A stretch of 49,199 bases of DNA. Source: Richelia sp. CSU_2_1 (GTDB taxonomy: Bacteria > Cyanobacteriota > Cyanobacteriia > Cyanobacteriales > Microcoleaceae). Both the position numbers and the translations under genes were made by a program. Numbering within the stretch: position 1 is the stretch's first letter; each line of letters starts with the position of its first letter. The stretch covers positions 1 to 49,199 of the forward strand of contig JAAUPF010000029.1 in NCBI GenBank assembly GCA_012034575.1. The letters are read 5' to 3'. Positions 1-10,349 of the stretch are shown here, in pieces. Below the pieces are notes generated by a model, which made no database searches, was not told where the DNA came from, and was given only the letters and a program-made list of their open reading frames with translations.

Positions 1-128
1 GGGAGAGGGGGAGAGGGGGAGAGGGGGAAAATTGCCAATTCCCAATTACCGATGTCAACTCTCAACTCCCAACTCTCAACTCTCAACTCTCTTTCAACTC
101 AAAACTCAAAACTCAAAACTCCTAACAG
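1..128. repeat. Low-complexity purine tract and CAACTCT-type tandem repeat
   Basis: Positions 1-30 are a repeated GGGAGAGG purine tract. Positions 55-120 are degenerate direct repeats of CAACTCTCAACTCC and CAAAACTCAAAACT type. The same purine motif recurs inside a coding region near 3060 and the CCCAAATC motif near 16930, so this is a dispersed spacer repeat. A reading frame can be drawn through it but is only repeat translation. Confidence 0.85.
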
Positions 129-193
129 GGGTCTTGCCTGTGTTAGATTGAGCGTAACTATTTTGCACTATTTTCTCCCGGCGCGACAGACAA

Positions 194-1528
194 ATGGTTA
201 TTACAAAACGAGGGCTTGTTCTAAGTGCGGCGGCAGTGGTACTCACTGCTGTAACTCTTGCTAACACTGGGTGCAGTTCTAAATCTCTGGCTTCTTTTAG
301 GGAAAGTCCTAAAGAGTTGGTTGATGAAGTGTGGCAAATTATTGACAAAAGTTATGTTGATGGTACTTTTAACCAGGTTGACTGGAAAGCAGTACGGAAT
401 GATTTTTTAAACCGGACTTATACTAGCGACGAACAAGCTTATGAAGCAATCCGAGAAATGCTGAAGAAGCTTGACGATCCTTACACGCGGTTTATGGACC
501 CGGAAGAGTTCAAAAATATGCAGGTGGAAACTTCTGGGGAACTGACGGGTGTGGGAATTCAGTTGTCTCAAGATGAGGAAACTAAAAAGCTGGTGGTGAT
601 CGCTCCGATCGATGATTCTCCGGCTTTTAATGCGGGAATTCAAGCGAAAGATATCATTACTAAAATTGATGGCAAAAGTACCGATGGTATGGATACGAAT
701 CAAGCGGTAAGTTTGATTCGAGGACAGGTAAATACTGAGGTGACTCTGACGATTTTGCGCGGCAATAAAGAGTTAGAATTTAAGATCAAACGGGCGAAAA
801 TAGAAATTCACCCGGTACGGCATTCGGTGCAAAAAAGTCCGATCGGAGAAATCGGCTACATTCGATTGAATCAGTTTAGTGCGAATGCTGCTTCGGAAAT
901 GCGATCGGCAATTAAGGATTTGGAATCAAAAAATGTCAACGGCTACATTTTAGATTTGCGTTCCAATCCGGGGGGTTTGTTGTTTGGCAGTATTGAAATT
1001 GCTCGGATGTGGCTGAAAGAAGGTACGATCGTCTCGACGGTCGATCGCGTGGGTGAAGCCGACAGGCAAAGTGCCAATCAAAAAGCTTTGACTGACAAAC
1101 CGTTAGTTGTGTTGGTAGATGGTGCTTCTGCAAGCGCTAGCGAGATTCTTTCCGGGGCTTTGCAAGACAACAAGCGCGCGGTTTTGGTGGGAACTAAAAC
1201 GTTCGGTAAAGGTTTGGTTCAGTCTGTACGCGGTGTAGGAAACGGTGCCGGTTTGGCGGTGACAATTGCTAAGTATTTCACTCCCAACGGTACTGATATC
1301 AATCACGCGGGAATCGAACCGGATATTAAGGTCGAACTCAGCGATGCTCAAAAGCAGGAATTGAGGCGCGATCGAGATAAAATCGGTACGGCCGCAGACC
1401 CCCAGTACGCAAAAGCTATGGAGATTTTGGCGAAGAAAGTTGCGGGTCAAACAGTGGATAATAAAGCGCAATCGAAACCGAATGCGGCACCTGCAAAACC
1501 GAGTCCGAGTCCGGCTAAATCTAAGTAA
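194..1528 (+). CDS. ctp: Carboxyl-terminal processing peptidase (S41 family)
   Basis: This is a secreted serine protease of the tail-specific/CtpA family (444 aa). The N-terminus has a basic start, a hydrophobic stretch (residues 8-25) and NTGCSS, which could be a non-canonical lipobox at Cys27, so it probably acts outside the cytoplasmic membrane. A PDZ domain lies at about 105-195 (GVGIQLS, SPAFNAGI). The catalytic region contains GASASASEIL with Ser314 and TFGKGL with Lys339; their 25-residue spacing is that of the Ser/Lys dyad of Prc and D1 proteases. The C-terminal 25 residues are Lys/Pro/Ala-rich. Cyanobacteria have several paralogues (CtpA matures photosystem II D1); which one this is cannot be told here. 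No strong ribosome site precedes the ATG. A hairpin terminator follows at 1594. Confidence 0.93.
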   Translation: MVITKRGLVLSAAAVVLTAVTLANTGCSSKSLASFRESPKELVDEVWQIIDKSYVDGTFNQVDWKAVRNDFLNRTYTSDEQAYEAIREMLKKLDDPYTRFMDPEEFKNMQVETSGELTGVGIQLSQDEETKKLVVIAPIDDSPAFNAGIQAKDIITKIDGKSTDGMDTNQAVSLIRGQVNTEVTLTILRGNKELEFKIKRAKIEIHPVRHSVQKSPIGEIGYIRLNQFSANAASEMRSAIKDLESKNVNGYILDLRSNPGGLLFGSIEIARMWLKEGTIVSTVDRVGEADRQSANQKALTDKPLVVLVDGASASASEILSGALQDNKRAVLVGTKTFGKGLVQSVRGVGNGAGLAVTIAKYFTPNGTDINHAGIEPDIKVELSDAQKQELRRDRDKIGTAADPQYAKAMEILAKKVAGQTVDNKAQSKPNAAPAKPSPSPAKSK

Positions 1529-1593
1529 ACAGTCGATCGTTGACAGTCGATCGTTGTCACGCTTGAAGAAGGAAGAAGAAATGATATTCGCTG

Positions 1594-1624
1594 GTTCCCA
1601 GGCTATGCCTGGGAACTTATTTTT
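1594..1624 (+). terminator. Hairpin terminator after the ctp gene
   Basis: A perfect 10-bp stem (GTTCCCAGGC at 1594-1603, GCCTGGGAAC at 1607-1616) closes on a TAT loop and is followed by TTATTTTT. It lies 66 bp downstream of the stop codon and fits a factor-independent terminator. Confidence 0.7.
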
Positions 1625-1676
1625 GCGCATCAAATGGCAAATTACTGATATTATATTAAGTCATTTCGTAATTTCT

Positions 1677-1740
1677 GTAGGGGCGGGTTCGCCAACAATA
1701 TTTAATTCCTAACAACAATCTTGGTAAACCCGCCCCCACC
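1677..1740. repeat. Inverted-repeat element GTAGGGGCGGGTT...AACCCGCCCC
   Basis: GTAGGGGCGGGTTCGCCAA at the left is mirrored by AAACCCGCCCCCACC at the right, giving a foldable element of about 64 bp. A second copy lies at 13797-13859, a half copy in reverse orientation at about 41342-41361, and a relative at about 35527-35565 inside larC. It is a dispersed, non-coding, MITE-like repeat. The rest of 1529-2024 shows a short CAGTCGATCGTTGA duplication (1530-1557) and no gene. Confidence 0.75.
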
Positions 1741-2024
1741 ACACCAATAATCGTGTGGGCGTGAGTTTTTGAGACATAGATTATTGACAAAGATTATTCA
1801 TAAACCCGTCCGTACAAGACCGATCGAATTGCGAATTAACAATAGGATTCGGTAATTTTGCTGAGAATTAGACGATTTTGATTACCACCTCGCGATCCGC
1901 ATTCGATCGCGAATAAGAACGATCGCGAAAATTTATACTTTCCTGCTAAAAACTATGAATATAATTGAGGAATATAACCTTAATTTCTCCTCAAAGTCGT
2001 CGCATTTAAGGCAATCAGGCAGAC

Positions 2025-5000
2025 ATGAACGAATCTATTGTTGCACTACCAGGTTATCGAATTCTCGAACAAATCTATGCAGGTACTCGTACTATAGTTT
2101 ACCGGGGAGTTCGAGAGTCAGATTCCCAAAATGTTGTTGTTAAACTGCTGCGCAACGAGTATCCCAGTTTCAGCGAATTAGTTCTATTCCGCAATCAGTA
2201 CGCGATCGCCAAAAACCTCGATTTACCGGGAATTGTTCGCCCTTTGTCCCTGGAAGCACACCGCAACGGTTACGCTTTGGTAATGCCAGATTTTGGCGGC
2301 ATTTCCCTCCAAGAATATCTTGCTGCTAAAACAGGCAGTCGATCGCGCTTGTCCGTAAATCCCGCAAGCAACAACTCCGTAGAATTGCCGCTGACAAATT
2401 GCTGCTTATCTCTAGCTGAGTTTTTCCCCATCTCCTTGCAAATTGTTTCTATCCTCGAAGGATTGATTCGCGATCGCGTGATTCACAAAGATATCAAACC
2501 TGCAAATATTTTAATCGAACCCGATACCAAAGAAGTTAAATTAATCGATTTCAGCATTGCTTCTTTACTACCGAGAGAAACTCAAACGATCGCCACTCCT
2601 AATGTTTTAGAAGGAACTCTCGCTTATTTATCTCCAGAACAAACGGGACGAATGAATCGGGGGATAGATTATCGCAGCGATTTCTATGCTTTAGGTGTTA
2701 CTTTCTTTGAATTGCTGACAGGAAAGCTACCTTTTCAGTCTGCCGATGCGCTGGAGTTGGTTCACTCTCATATTGCCGAAAAACCGCCTGTCGCTAGCAG
2801 CGTCAACCCCGATATTCCTCCTGTTTTGTCAGCAATTATCGGTAAATTGATGGCGAAGAATGCCGAAGATCGCTATCAAAGTGCTTTGGGATTGAAATGG
2901 GATTTAGAAACTTGCTGGAATCAATGGCAAGCAACTGCTAAGATCGAAGCATTTGAATTGGGCAAGCGGGATATCAGCGATCGCTTTCTCATTCCTGAAA
3001 AACTTTACGGTAGAGAAACAGAAGTCGCGGCATTATTGGCAGCGTTCGATCGCGTTGCAGGGAGAGAGGGAGAGGGAGAGAGGGGGGGAGAGAAGGAGAA
3101 TTATTTAGCATCTTCTCAATCCCAAATCCTAAATCCCAAATCTCAAATCGAAATCATGCTAGTTGCGGGTTTTTCGGGAATCGGTAAAACTTCCGTTGTT
3201 AATGAAATTCATAAACCGATCGTCCGCCAGCGCGGATATTTTATCAAAGGCAAATTCGACCAATTTCAACGCAACATTCCTTTCAGCGCTTTCGTTCAAG
3301 CTTTTCGGGATTTGATGGGACAATTGCTGACAGAAAGCGACACGCAAATTCAGCAGTGGCAGCGTAAAATTTTGGCTGCTTTGGGCGATCGGGGTCAGGT
3401 AATTATTGATGTGATTCCCGAATTGGAACGCCTAATCGGCAAACAGCCCCCTGTTGAGGAACTTTTCGGGACAGCGGCGCAAAATCGCTTTAATTTTACC
3501 CTCCAAAAATTCATTCAAGTTTTCGCAGCTTCCGACCATCCTTTAGTCATATTTTTAGACGATTTGCAATGGGCTGATGCTGCTTCTTTAAATTTGATTC
3601 AGTTGTTGGCAAATGACCCAGAAACTCGCCATTTACTGCTAATCGGTGCCTATCGAGATAATGAAGTTTCCCCCGCACACCCGCTGATGTTAACTTTAGC
3701 AGAAATTCAGAAAGCGGGGGCGATCGTCAATACAATTACTCTTTCTCCCTTAGATCGAAAAGACTTAAACCGTTTAATTGCGGATACGCTAGTTTGCAAC
3801 GAAAAGATTGCTGAACCGCTGACTGAATTGCTGCATCAAAAGACTCAAGGTAATCCATTTTTTGTTACTCAATTTCTCAAATATTTGCACGAAGAAGAAT
3901 TGATTCATTTTAATTGGGATTGCGGGTATTGGCAGTGCGATATCTCCGAAATTAAGTTGCTTGCCATTAGCGATGATGTGGTTGAATTTCTTGCCGATCG
4001 CCTGAAAAAACTCCCGCAATCCACACAGCAAATATTGCAAATTGCGGCTTGTATCGGCAGTCAATTCGATCTGAAAACTTTGGCTGTTGTGTGCGAGCAA
4101 TCTCAGGTTGCAGTGGCGGCTAATTTGTGGAAAGCGCTGCAAGAAGAGTTAATTATTCCGGAAAATTTAGTTTACAAATTCTTTCAGGATGAACGGGAAA
4201 TCGATCGCCCGATTCCGGGAACAAATGAGGGAGAAATTGCACCGACTTATAAATTTTTGCACGATCGCATTCAGCAAGCTGCTTGCAGTTTAATCGCGCC
4301 GGAAAATCGCGAGGGCGTTCACCTGAAAATCGGTCGCCTACTGCTGGAAAATCTGTCGGAAAACGAGCAAAAAGAAAAGATTTTTGATATTGTCAACCAA
4401 CTGAATATTGCGGTTCGATTAATTGACGGTGCGGGCGATCGACTGCAATTATCTTTACTCAATTTGGCGGCGGGGAAAAAAGCGAAAGAGTCTACGGCTT
4501 ACACGCCAGCTATCTCTTATTTGACGGCGGGACAGCAGTTGTTGCCGGCAAATAGCTGGGAAATTTACTATGAATTAACTTGCGATCTCAGTCAAGAGTT
4601 GGCAGAATGCGAGTATCTGTGCGGCAATTTTGATGTAGCTGAAAATTTGTTTGAGGAGATTCTCAGTCAGGTCAAAACTGCGGAAGAACGAGGCGCTGTT
4701 TGCAATTTGCGGATGATTTTGTACACTAATTTGGGTCGGTGGAATGATGTTTTTGATGCTGGATTTGCAGGGTTAAAACTGTTGGGGATAGATTTGCCTA
4801 AAAGCGGTGATTCAGGATTTGTCGAGGCGATCGATCGACAATTAACTTTAGCAAAGATTCGGGCAGCAGAAATAAAAAATCCGCTAACTTTAGTGCAAAA
4901 TCCCGAAGTTGAAAGCCAAGGGTTGAAAGTTAGCATGAATTTGCTGATGAATATGATTTCGCCCGCCTATGTCTCGAATCAAGAATTATGTACTCTATTG

Positions 5001-7505
5001 GTTGCTAAGTTAACTAATCTTTCTTTTGAAGCTGGAAACTCGCCTGCTTCTGCTTTTGGATTTGTGTGGTTTGGCTGGCTGGGAATGATTTCTGATTGGC
5101 TCCCGGAAGGGTATAAATCAGGTCAAGAATACGCGCAGTTAGCTATTCAATTGAACGATAAATTTCACCAGGTGAGTTTGAATTGCAAATTGTATTTGCT
5201 TTCGGGGTTGGTAGATACTTGGCGGCGGCAGATGAATTCGAGTATTGATTATTTATTGAAGTCGTTCCAGCAAGGGGTAGATGGGGGAGATTTAGTTTGG
5301 GCTGGATACACGGCTCACCATTTATTTACCAGGCGGATTATTGCGGAGGAAAATCTGTCGCATATTGTTGATGAATGCCGGCAGCAAATGGCGTTTCTTT
5401 ACCGCACGAAAGATGAGACGATGTACGACTTGCAAAATATGTTGCTGCACGCGGTTTACAATTTACAAGGTTTGACTCGCGATCGCTTTTCTTTTAGTGA
5501 TGCCGAATTCGATGCGGAATCCTGCGTTGCTAATTGGGAAAAGTTGGGCTTTACTTACGGAAAGGTGCTGTACAATCTTTATCAACTGCAAATTTTATAT
5601 ACTTACGAAAACTTTGATGCTGCGTTGCAAGTGGCACGAGAAACTGAAGATTTGTTGGTGTACGTGCGCGGGCAAGTGACGGAGGAAGAGTTTTCTTTTT
5701 ATTATTGTTTGAGCGCGATCGCCCTGTTTTCAAAATCTCCAGAATCAGCGCGGAAAATTCTCGATCGCCACGTTCCAAAACTCGAAATGTGGGCTCACAA
5801 TTGCCCGGAAAATTTCCTGCACAAACACTTATTAGTACAGGCGGAAATTAAGCGAGTGTTGGGGCAAAAATGGGAGGCTGTGGAACTGTACGATCGGGCA
5901 ATTTCCTCAGCTCAAACACATCAATTTGTCCGCGATTTGGCATTAGCTAATGAATTGTGTGCCAAATTTTGGCTGGATTGCAACAACAGCCAAGTTGCCC
6001 AAACCTATTTTATCGCGGCTTATTACGGCTATGCCCGCTGGGGTGCGAAAGCTAAAATTGATGACTTAGAAATCTGTTATTCGGAATTAATTCATCCTTA
6101 CCTGCACCGGGAAACAATATCATTTAACGAGCGAGAAACTTTGCTCGAATCAATCGAGCGGCAAGGGACAGTTAATACTACTAATAACAGCCCTAGTAGC
6201 AAACTAGATTTAGCCAGCATTCTCAAAGCATCTCAAGTGCTGTCGGGGGAAATTCACCTCGATAAATTGCTGTCAACTTTGATGCGAGTGGTGATGGAAA
6301 ATGCGGGGGCTGACAAGTGCGCGCTGGTGCTGCGAGAATCAGAAAACTGGGCGATCGCAGCAGTTGCAAATACCGCAAATGAGAGCGATCGAGATGTTCC
6401 TCAAAGTCCGATCGATTATGTCAAGCGCACGGGTGAAACTGTAGTAATTCCCGATTTATTTGCCGAGACTAAATGGATTGCCGATCCTTGTTTTGCAACA
6501 CACCAGCCTCGAAGTATTTTATGCGCGCCGATCGTCAATCGCGGTGAGTTGACGGGCATTCTTTACTTGGAAAATCACTTGACAAATAATGCTTTTACTG
6601 CCGATCGGATTGAAGTTTTAAATATCCTGTGTTCTCAAGCGGCAATTTCTTTAGAAAATGCCGTGCTTTACAACACTTTGGAGCAAAAAGTTGCCGATCG
6701 CACCCGAGAACTTTCTCAAACGCTAGAACATCTCAAAAGCACGCAGAAACAGTTAGTAGAAGCCGAAAAAATGGCAGCTTTGGGTAGTTTGGTGGCCGGG
6801 GTAGCCCACGAAATCAACACTCCCGTAGGCACCAGCATTACCGCTGCTTCTACTTTAGCCGATGAAACGCGGGGTTTTGTAGAAGCAATATCAAGCGGCA
6901 ATTTGAAGCGATCGACCTTGCAAAATTACACAGAATTGGCCCGTGAAAGCACGGATTTAATTTTAAGTAACCTGCACCGGGCCGGAGAACTAATCAAAAG
7001 TTTCAAACAAGTTGCTGTAGACCAAATCGGCTTAGAAAAACGCCAGTTTGGGGTCAAATCTTATTTAGAAGAACTGGGAATCAGTTTAGCGCCGAAACTG
7101 AAAGAAAGCAACTGCATTTTGACTGTTGGGGGCGACGAAACGGTAATTATTGACAGTTATCCGGGAGCGCTGGCGCAAATCGTCACTAATTTAATCGTAA
7201 ATTCGATCGGTCATGCCTATCCTAACGGTGTCGAAGGTCAACTGCATTTAAATGTCAAGCGTGACACTGCGGATTTGTTTGTAATTACTTATCAAGATGA
7301 CGGGTGCGGGATTCCTCCAGAAAACTTGCCTAAAATCTTCGATCCTTTCTTTACGACAGCTAGAAATCGCGGGGGTAGCGGTTTGGGACTGCATATCGTG
7401 TATAATTTAGTTACGCAAAAGTTGCAAGGCAGGATTCAAGTGCAAAGCGAGGTAAATTTCGGAACAGCATTTACGATCGCGTTACCTATTGCTTTGGCTT
7501 TTTAA
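2025..7505 (+). CDS. Trifunctional Ser/Thr kinase / AAA ATPase / GAF sensor histidine kinase
   Basis: This 1826-aa cytoplasmic signalling protein has a multi-domain architecture common in filamentous cyanobacteria. Residues about 10-275 are a Ser/Thr kinase: Lys40 in VVVKLL, catalytic HKDIKPAN with Asp156, and LIDFS with Asp175 (DFS in place of DFG). Residues about 330-620 are a STAND/AAA ATPase with Walker A GFSGIGKTS (Lys388) and Walker B VIFLDDLQWAD. A long helical tetratricopeptide-like region follows. A GAF domain lies at about 1415-1555. A coiled coil leads to the HisKA box VAGVAHEINTP (His1595) and an ATPase domain (N box NLIVNSIGHAYP, G boxes DDGCGIPP and GSGLGLHI). Residues about 346-376 come from repeat-like DNA inserted between kinase and ATPase. 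The next gene starts 112 bp later and also encodes a histidine kinase, so the two probably work together. Confidence 0.95.
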   Translation: MNESIVALPGYRILEQIYAGTRTIVYRGVRESDSQNVVVKLLRNEYPSFSELVLFRNQYAIAKNLDLPGIVRPLSLEAHRNGYALVMPDFGGISLQEYLAAKTGSRSRLSVNPASNNSVELPLTNCCLSLAEFFPISLQIVSILEGLIRDRVIHKDIKPANILIEPDTKEVKLIDFSIASLLPRETQTIATPNVLEGTLAYLSPEQTGRMNRGIDYRSDFYALGVTFFELLTGKLPFQSADALELVHSHIAEKPPVASSVNPDIPPVLSAIIGKLMAKNAEDRYQSALGLKWDLETCWNQWQATAKIEAFELGKRDISDRFLIPEKLYGRETEVAALLAAFDRVAGREGEGERGGEKENYLASSQSQILNPKSQIEIMLVAGFSGIGKTSVVNEIHKPIVRQRGYFIKGKFDQFQRNIPFSAFVQAFRDLMGQLLTESDTQIQQWQRKILAALGDRGQVIIDVIPELERLIGKQPPVEELFGTAAQNRFNFTLQKFIQVFAASDHPLVIFLDDLQWADAASLNLIQLLANDPETRHLLLIGAYRDNEVSPAHPLMLTLAEIQKAGAIVNTITLSPLDRKDLNRLIADTLVCNEKIAEPLTELLHQKTQGNPFFVTQFLKYLHEEELIHFNWDCGYWQCDISEIKLLAISDDVVEFLADRLKKLPQSTQQILQIAACIGSQFDLKTLAVVCEQSQVAVAANLWKALQEELIIPENLVYKFFQDEREIDRPIPGTNEGEIAPTYKFLHDRIQQAACSLIAPENREGVHLKIGRLLLENLSENEQKEKIFDIVNQLNIAVRLIDGAGDRLQLSLLNLAAGKKAKESTAYTPAISYLTAGQQLLPANSWEIYYELTCDLSQELAECEYLCGNFDVAENLFEEILSQVKTAEERGAVCNLRMILYTNLGRWNDVFDAGFAGLKLLGIDLPKSGDSGFVEAIDRQLTLAKIRAAEIKNPLTLVQNPEVESQGLKVSMNLLMNMISPAYVSNQELCTLLVAKLTNLSFEAGNSPASAFGFVWFGWLGMISDWLPEGYKSGQEYAQLAIQLNDKFHQVSLNCKLYLLSGLVDTWRRQMNSSIDYLLKSFQQGVDGGDLVWAGYTAHHLFTRRIIAEENLSHIVDECRQQMAFLYRTKDETMYDLQNMLLHAVYNLQGLTRDRFSFSDAEFDAESCVANWEKLGFTYGKVLYNLYQLQILYTYENFDAALQVARETEDLLVYVRGQVTEEEFSFYYCLSAIALFSKSPESARKILDRHVPKLEMWAHNCPENFLHKHLLVQAEIKRVLGQKWEAVELYDRAISSAQTHQFVRDLALANELCAKFWLDCNNSQVAQTYFIAAYYGYARWGAKAKIDDLEICYSELIHPYLHRETISFNERETLLESIERQGTVNTTNNSPSSKLDLASILKASQVLSGEIHLDKLLSTLMRVVMENAGADKCALVLRESENWAIAAVANTANESDRDVPQSPIDYVKRTGETVVIPDLFAETKWIADPCFATHQPRSILCAPIVNRGELTGILYLENHLTNNAFTADRIEVLNILCSQAAISLENAVLYNTLEQKVADRTRELSQTLEHLKSTQKQLVEAEKMAALGSLVAGVAHEINTPVGTSITAASTLADETRGFVEAISSGNLKRSTLQNYTELARESTDLILSNLHRAGELIKSFKQVAVDQIGLEKRQFGVKSYLEELGISLAPKLKESNCILTVGGDETVIIDSYPGALAQIVTNLIVNSIGHAYPNGVEGQLHLNVKRDTADLFVITYQDDGCGIPPENLPKIFDPFFTTARNRGGSGLGLHIVYNLVTQKLQGRIQVQSEVNFGTAFTIALPIALAF
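3058..3155 (+). repeat. In-frame spacer-type repeat inside the large kinase gene
   Basis: The purine tract GGGAGAGAGGGAGAGGGAG and the following CCCAAATCC/TCTCAAATC units match the kind of low-complexity DNA found in spacers at 1-30 and 16927-16978. Here they keep the frame open and encode a charged, low-complexity linker (REGEGERGGEKEN, then ILNPKSQIE) between the kinase and ATPase domains. Confidence 0.8.
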
Positions 7506-7617
7506 ATGCAAAATCTCAAATTTGCCAGATTTAATAAACGTTAATTACGAACTTTTGGGTGTTGCAAAATGACAGGAAAACACCCAATTAATTAGCCTCA
7601 CGGGAGATACATCAATA

Positions 7618-9057
7618 ATGCTTCACGAAAACGATTTGATAAGATTTAGCGACGAAACTGTCTTGTTTGAAGGTGATGAGATTTTCTTAACAGAAGATGA
7701 CGTAAACCCGCCCGTCACAGATTGCTCGGAATCTGATTCTTCTCGTTGGAAAGTGCTGATTGTAGACGATGATGCAGCAGTCCATCAAGCAACGAAACTA
7801 GCGTTAAAAAATTTTTCATTTGAAAATAAGCATTTAACATTGATATCTGCTTATTCTGGAGAAGAAGCCAAAAAAATAATTGCCGATCGCCCCGATACGG
7901 CTTTTATTTTATTAGACGTGGTAATGGAAACCAACGATGCCGGATTGCAGGTAGTGAAATACATTCGCGAGGAGTTAAAAAACCAGCGGGTGCGGGTAAT
8001 TTTGCGCACCGGACAGCCCGGAGATGCGCCGGAAGAGTCGGTGATTTTAAATTACGATATCAACGATTACAAACTAAAAGTCGAACTCACCAGGCAAAAA
8101 TTAGTTACCACCGCGATCGCCGCCCTCCGATCCTATCGCGATGTGGTAGAACTGACCGAAAGCCGCCAAACTTTAGAACTGCAAAAAACACAAATTGCCC
8201 ACACTTTGCACCAACTGGAACAAACCCACTTCCAGCTCATCCAAACAGAAAAAATGTCGGCTTTGGGTCATTTAATGGCGGGAGTTGCCCACGAAATTAA
8301 CAACCCTGTCGGCTGCATTATGGGGAATCTCGAACAAACAACAATTGCCGTTCAAGATTTAATAGAATACCTTGAATTGTACTCAAAAAAATTCCCCGAT
8401 CGCAATCGCGAACTTGAAGATAAAGCTGAAGAAATTGACCTAGAATTTATTTTAAAAGACCTGCCGAAAATGCTGGCATCCATGAAGAATGGAACCGATC
8501 GCATCTACACGCTTTGCACTGCGATGCGAACTTTTTCCCGCGCCGATAAAGAGACAAAAGTTTTAGCAGATATCCACGACGGGATTAACAGTACCTTGAG
8601 AATTTTACAGTACCGCTTGAAAGCTAACTCCAAACGTCCGGCAATTCAAATTATCGCAAATTGCGGAAACCTGCCTAAAATCCGATGCTATTTGGGTCAA
8701 TTGAATCAAGTATTTATGAATATTCTAGTTAACGCGATCGACGCCCTAGAAGAGTCAAATAAAAAACGAAGTTTTGAAGAAATTGAAGCAAATCCCAACC
8801 AGATTTTTATTAAAACCAAAATGGCAGGCGAAGGCAAGATAGCGATCGAGATTAAAGACAATGGGGTCGGAATAGATGAGACAGCGATCGACAGAATTTT
8901 TGACCATTTATTCACGACAAAAGCCGTGGGCAAAGGCACCGGTTTGGGACTATCGATTAGCAAGCAAATTGTAGAAGAAGCCCACGGAGGGAGTTTGAGT
9001 TGTACTTCGGTGAAAGGCGAAGGAACCCAGTTTGCGATTTTGCTGCCGATCGATTAA
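7618..9057 (+). CDS. Response-regulator receiver fused to a histidine kinase
   Basis: A 479-aa hybrid protein. Residues about 40-170 are a CheY-like receiver (VLIVDDD at the start, phospho-acceptor Asp100 in LLDVVME). A coiled-coil linker follows, then a HisKA domain with MAGVAHEINNP (His225) and an ATPase domain (NAIDALEE, DNGVGIDE, GTGLGLSISKQIVEEAHGG). It has no membrane segment, so it is soluble and its receiver probably takes phosphate from another kinase. It follows the giant kinase by 112 bp on the same strand, with GGGAG about 13 nt before the ATG, so co-transcription and a phosphorelay between the two is a reasonable inference. No DNA-binding output domain is present. Confidence 0.94.
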   Translation: MLHENDLIRFSDETVLFEGDEIFLTEDDVNPPVTDCSESDSSRWKVLIVDDDAAVHQATKLALKNFSFENKHLTLISAYSGEEAKKIIADRPDTAFILLDVVMETNDAGLQVVKYIREELKNQRVRVILRTGQPGDAPEESVILNYDINDYKLKVELTRQKLVTTAIAALRSYRDVVELTESRQTLELQKTQIAHTLHQLEQTHFQLIQTEKMSALGHLMAGVAHEINNPVGCIMGNLEQTTIAVQDLIEYLELYSKKFPDRNRELEDKAEEIDLEFILKDLPKMLASMKNGTDRIYTLCTAMRTFSRADKETKVLADIHDGINSTLRILQYRLKANSKRPAIQIIANCGNLPKIRCYLGQLNQVFMNILVNAIDALEESNKKRSFEEIEANPNQIFIKTKMAGEGKIAIEIKDNGVGIDETAIDRIFDHLFTTKAVGKGTGLGLSISKQIVEEAHGGSLSCTSVKGEGTQFAILLPID

Positions 9058-9059
9058 GT

Positions 9060-9236
9060 TGACAGTTGACAGTTGACAGTCGATCGATTGATGAAATTTA
9101 TTTGCGTTGATCTGCGTTTATTCGCCTTTATCTGCGGTTGCAAGTTGATAGTTGATAGTTGACAGTTGACAGTTGATAGTTGACTAATTACCAATTACCA
9201 ATTACCAATTACCAACTACCCATTACCAATTCCCTA
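9060..9236. repeat. Cluster of heptameric tandem repeats (TTGACAG, AATTACC)
   Basis: TTGACAG/TTGATAG units at 9060-9083 and 9146-9183 and AATTACC/ACTACCC units at 9184-9236 resemble the short tandemly repeated heptamers described from cyanobacteria. Between them, at 9096-9140, lies a GCGTTGATCTGCGTTTATT segment that is the reverse complement of the GATGAACGCGGATGAACGCAG repeats at 41026 and 42630. No gene is present. Confidence 0.85.
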
Positions 9237-9249
9237 AAAAGTGCTGTAG

Positions 9250-10349
9250 CTACAAAATAAGCTGCTCTATATTGAGGTTGCGGCTGTGAATGGCAGCTTC
9301 AAATAACTCAGTAGAAAGAGCTTGTTCTACAGACCAAACGCCCGGTTTTTGCAGTTTTCCTTCTAACATTAATTGAGCTATGCTGCCAGTGCCGACGCCC
9401 GTAGCAGCAGCAGCATTTGGGTGTACGACTGTCGATCGAACTTGCGCGGGTTGGCCGTTTTTGATGCCGCTGACTTGCGATCGAACTGCAACTCCCACGC
9501 CGCTAAAGTTATTAGTAACAGCGGTCATTCCGTAACTGACGTAGGAGAGAAATTCAATCACCGAGTTATTTTTCAGCCAGCTAGCAGGCCAGTATTTAGC
9601 AACAAACCAAGTCAGGTGATTGTAAATATCGGGAGACGTACCGAATTTAGTAATAACAGTTTTAACTGGGAAAGTTTCAGGCAAAGTAATTGCTTCCGGC
9701 ATATCGAACCAGTAAACGCCTGTTTTGCCGTAGGGTTCGGGAAATTCAATTGTTTCGCGATCGCTGTAGGGTTTTATCTCCTGCCACTGGCCCTCTTCCC
9801 ACACCTCAAAAGGCGTTTGTAAACCTAAAAAAGTCGTTCTCATAACGGTAACGCCAGCACCGCCAGAACCGCCGACAACGTAACTCAAATGAATCTGTTC
9901 TGCCTCGTCTAATTGCTCGACATCTCGGCGAACCATGCTGTTAGAAATACCGGGAAATATCCCCGTATTAATAATAGCAGTAATTCCAGCATTTTTAGCA
10001 TTTACGCGCAATTCTAATGCTTTGCGCGTAAAACTGCGACTGTCGCTAACATCAGTATAATTAACACCCTCTTCTATGCAAGTTTTCAGCACACCAGCAT
10101 CTCGGTAGTGAAAAGGTCCCGCACAGTGAACGACAAGATTGGACGATGAAACTGCTTTTTTAGGGCTGCAGCATCCGCTAAATCAAAAGGTTTATACTGC
10201 ACTCGATCGGGCAGAAACTCCCCAGGGATAGAGCCTTGAGGGTCGCGTCCGGTAATCGTAATTTCTGCATCGGTATGGGAAACAAGGTCGCGGGCAACGC
10301 TGCTGCCAATTCGCCCCCGCCCGCCGACAATCAAAACTCGGTTTGTCAT
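9250..10349 (-). pseudogene. Saccharopine-dehydrogenase-like NAD(P)-binding protein, frameshifted
   Basis: The N-terminal part (10349 down to about 10160) starts MTNRVLIVGGRGRIGSSVAR, a Rossmann GxGxxG fold. The remaining sequence (about 10160 to 9250) continues in another frame with VLKTCIEEGVNYTDVSD and FPGISN, typical of saccharopine dehydrogenase/reductase-like proteins. The frame breaks at a run of six T (10156-10161; A6 on the coding strand). One extra A gives an uninterrupted 366-aa protein reading LKKAVSSSNLVVHCAGPF across the joint. The rest of both halves looks undamaged, so this may be a sequencing error, a recent mutation or a site of slippage. Substrate unknown; the family is oxidoreductases. 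Confidence 0.85.
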
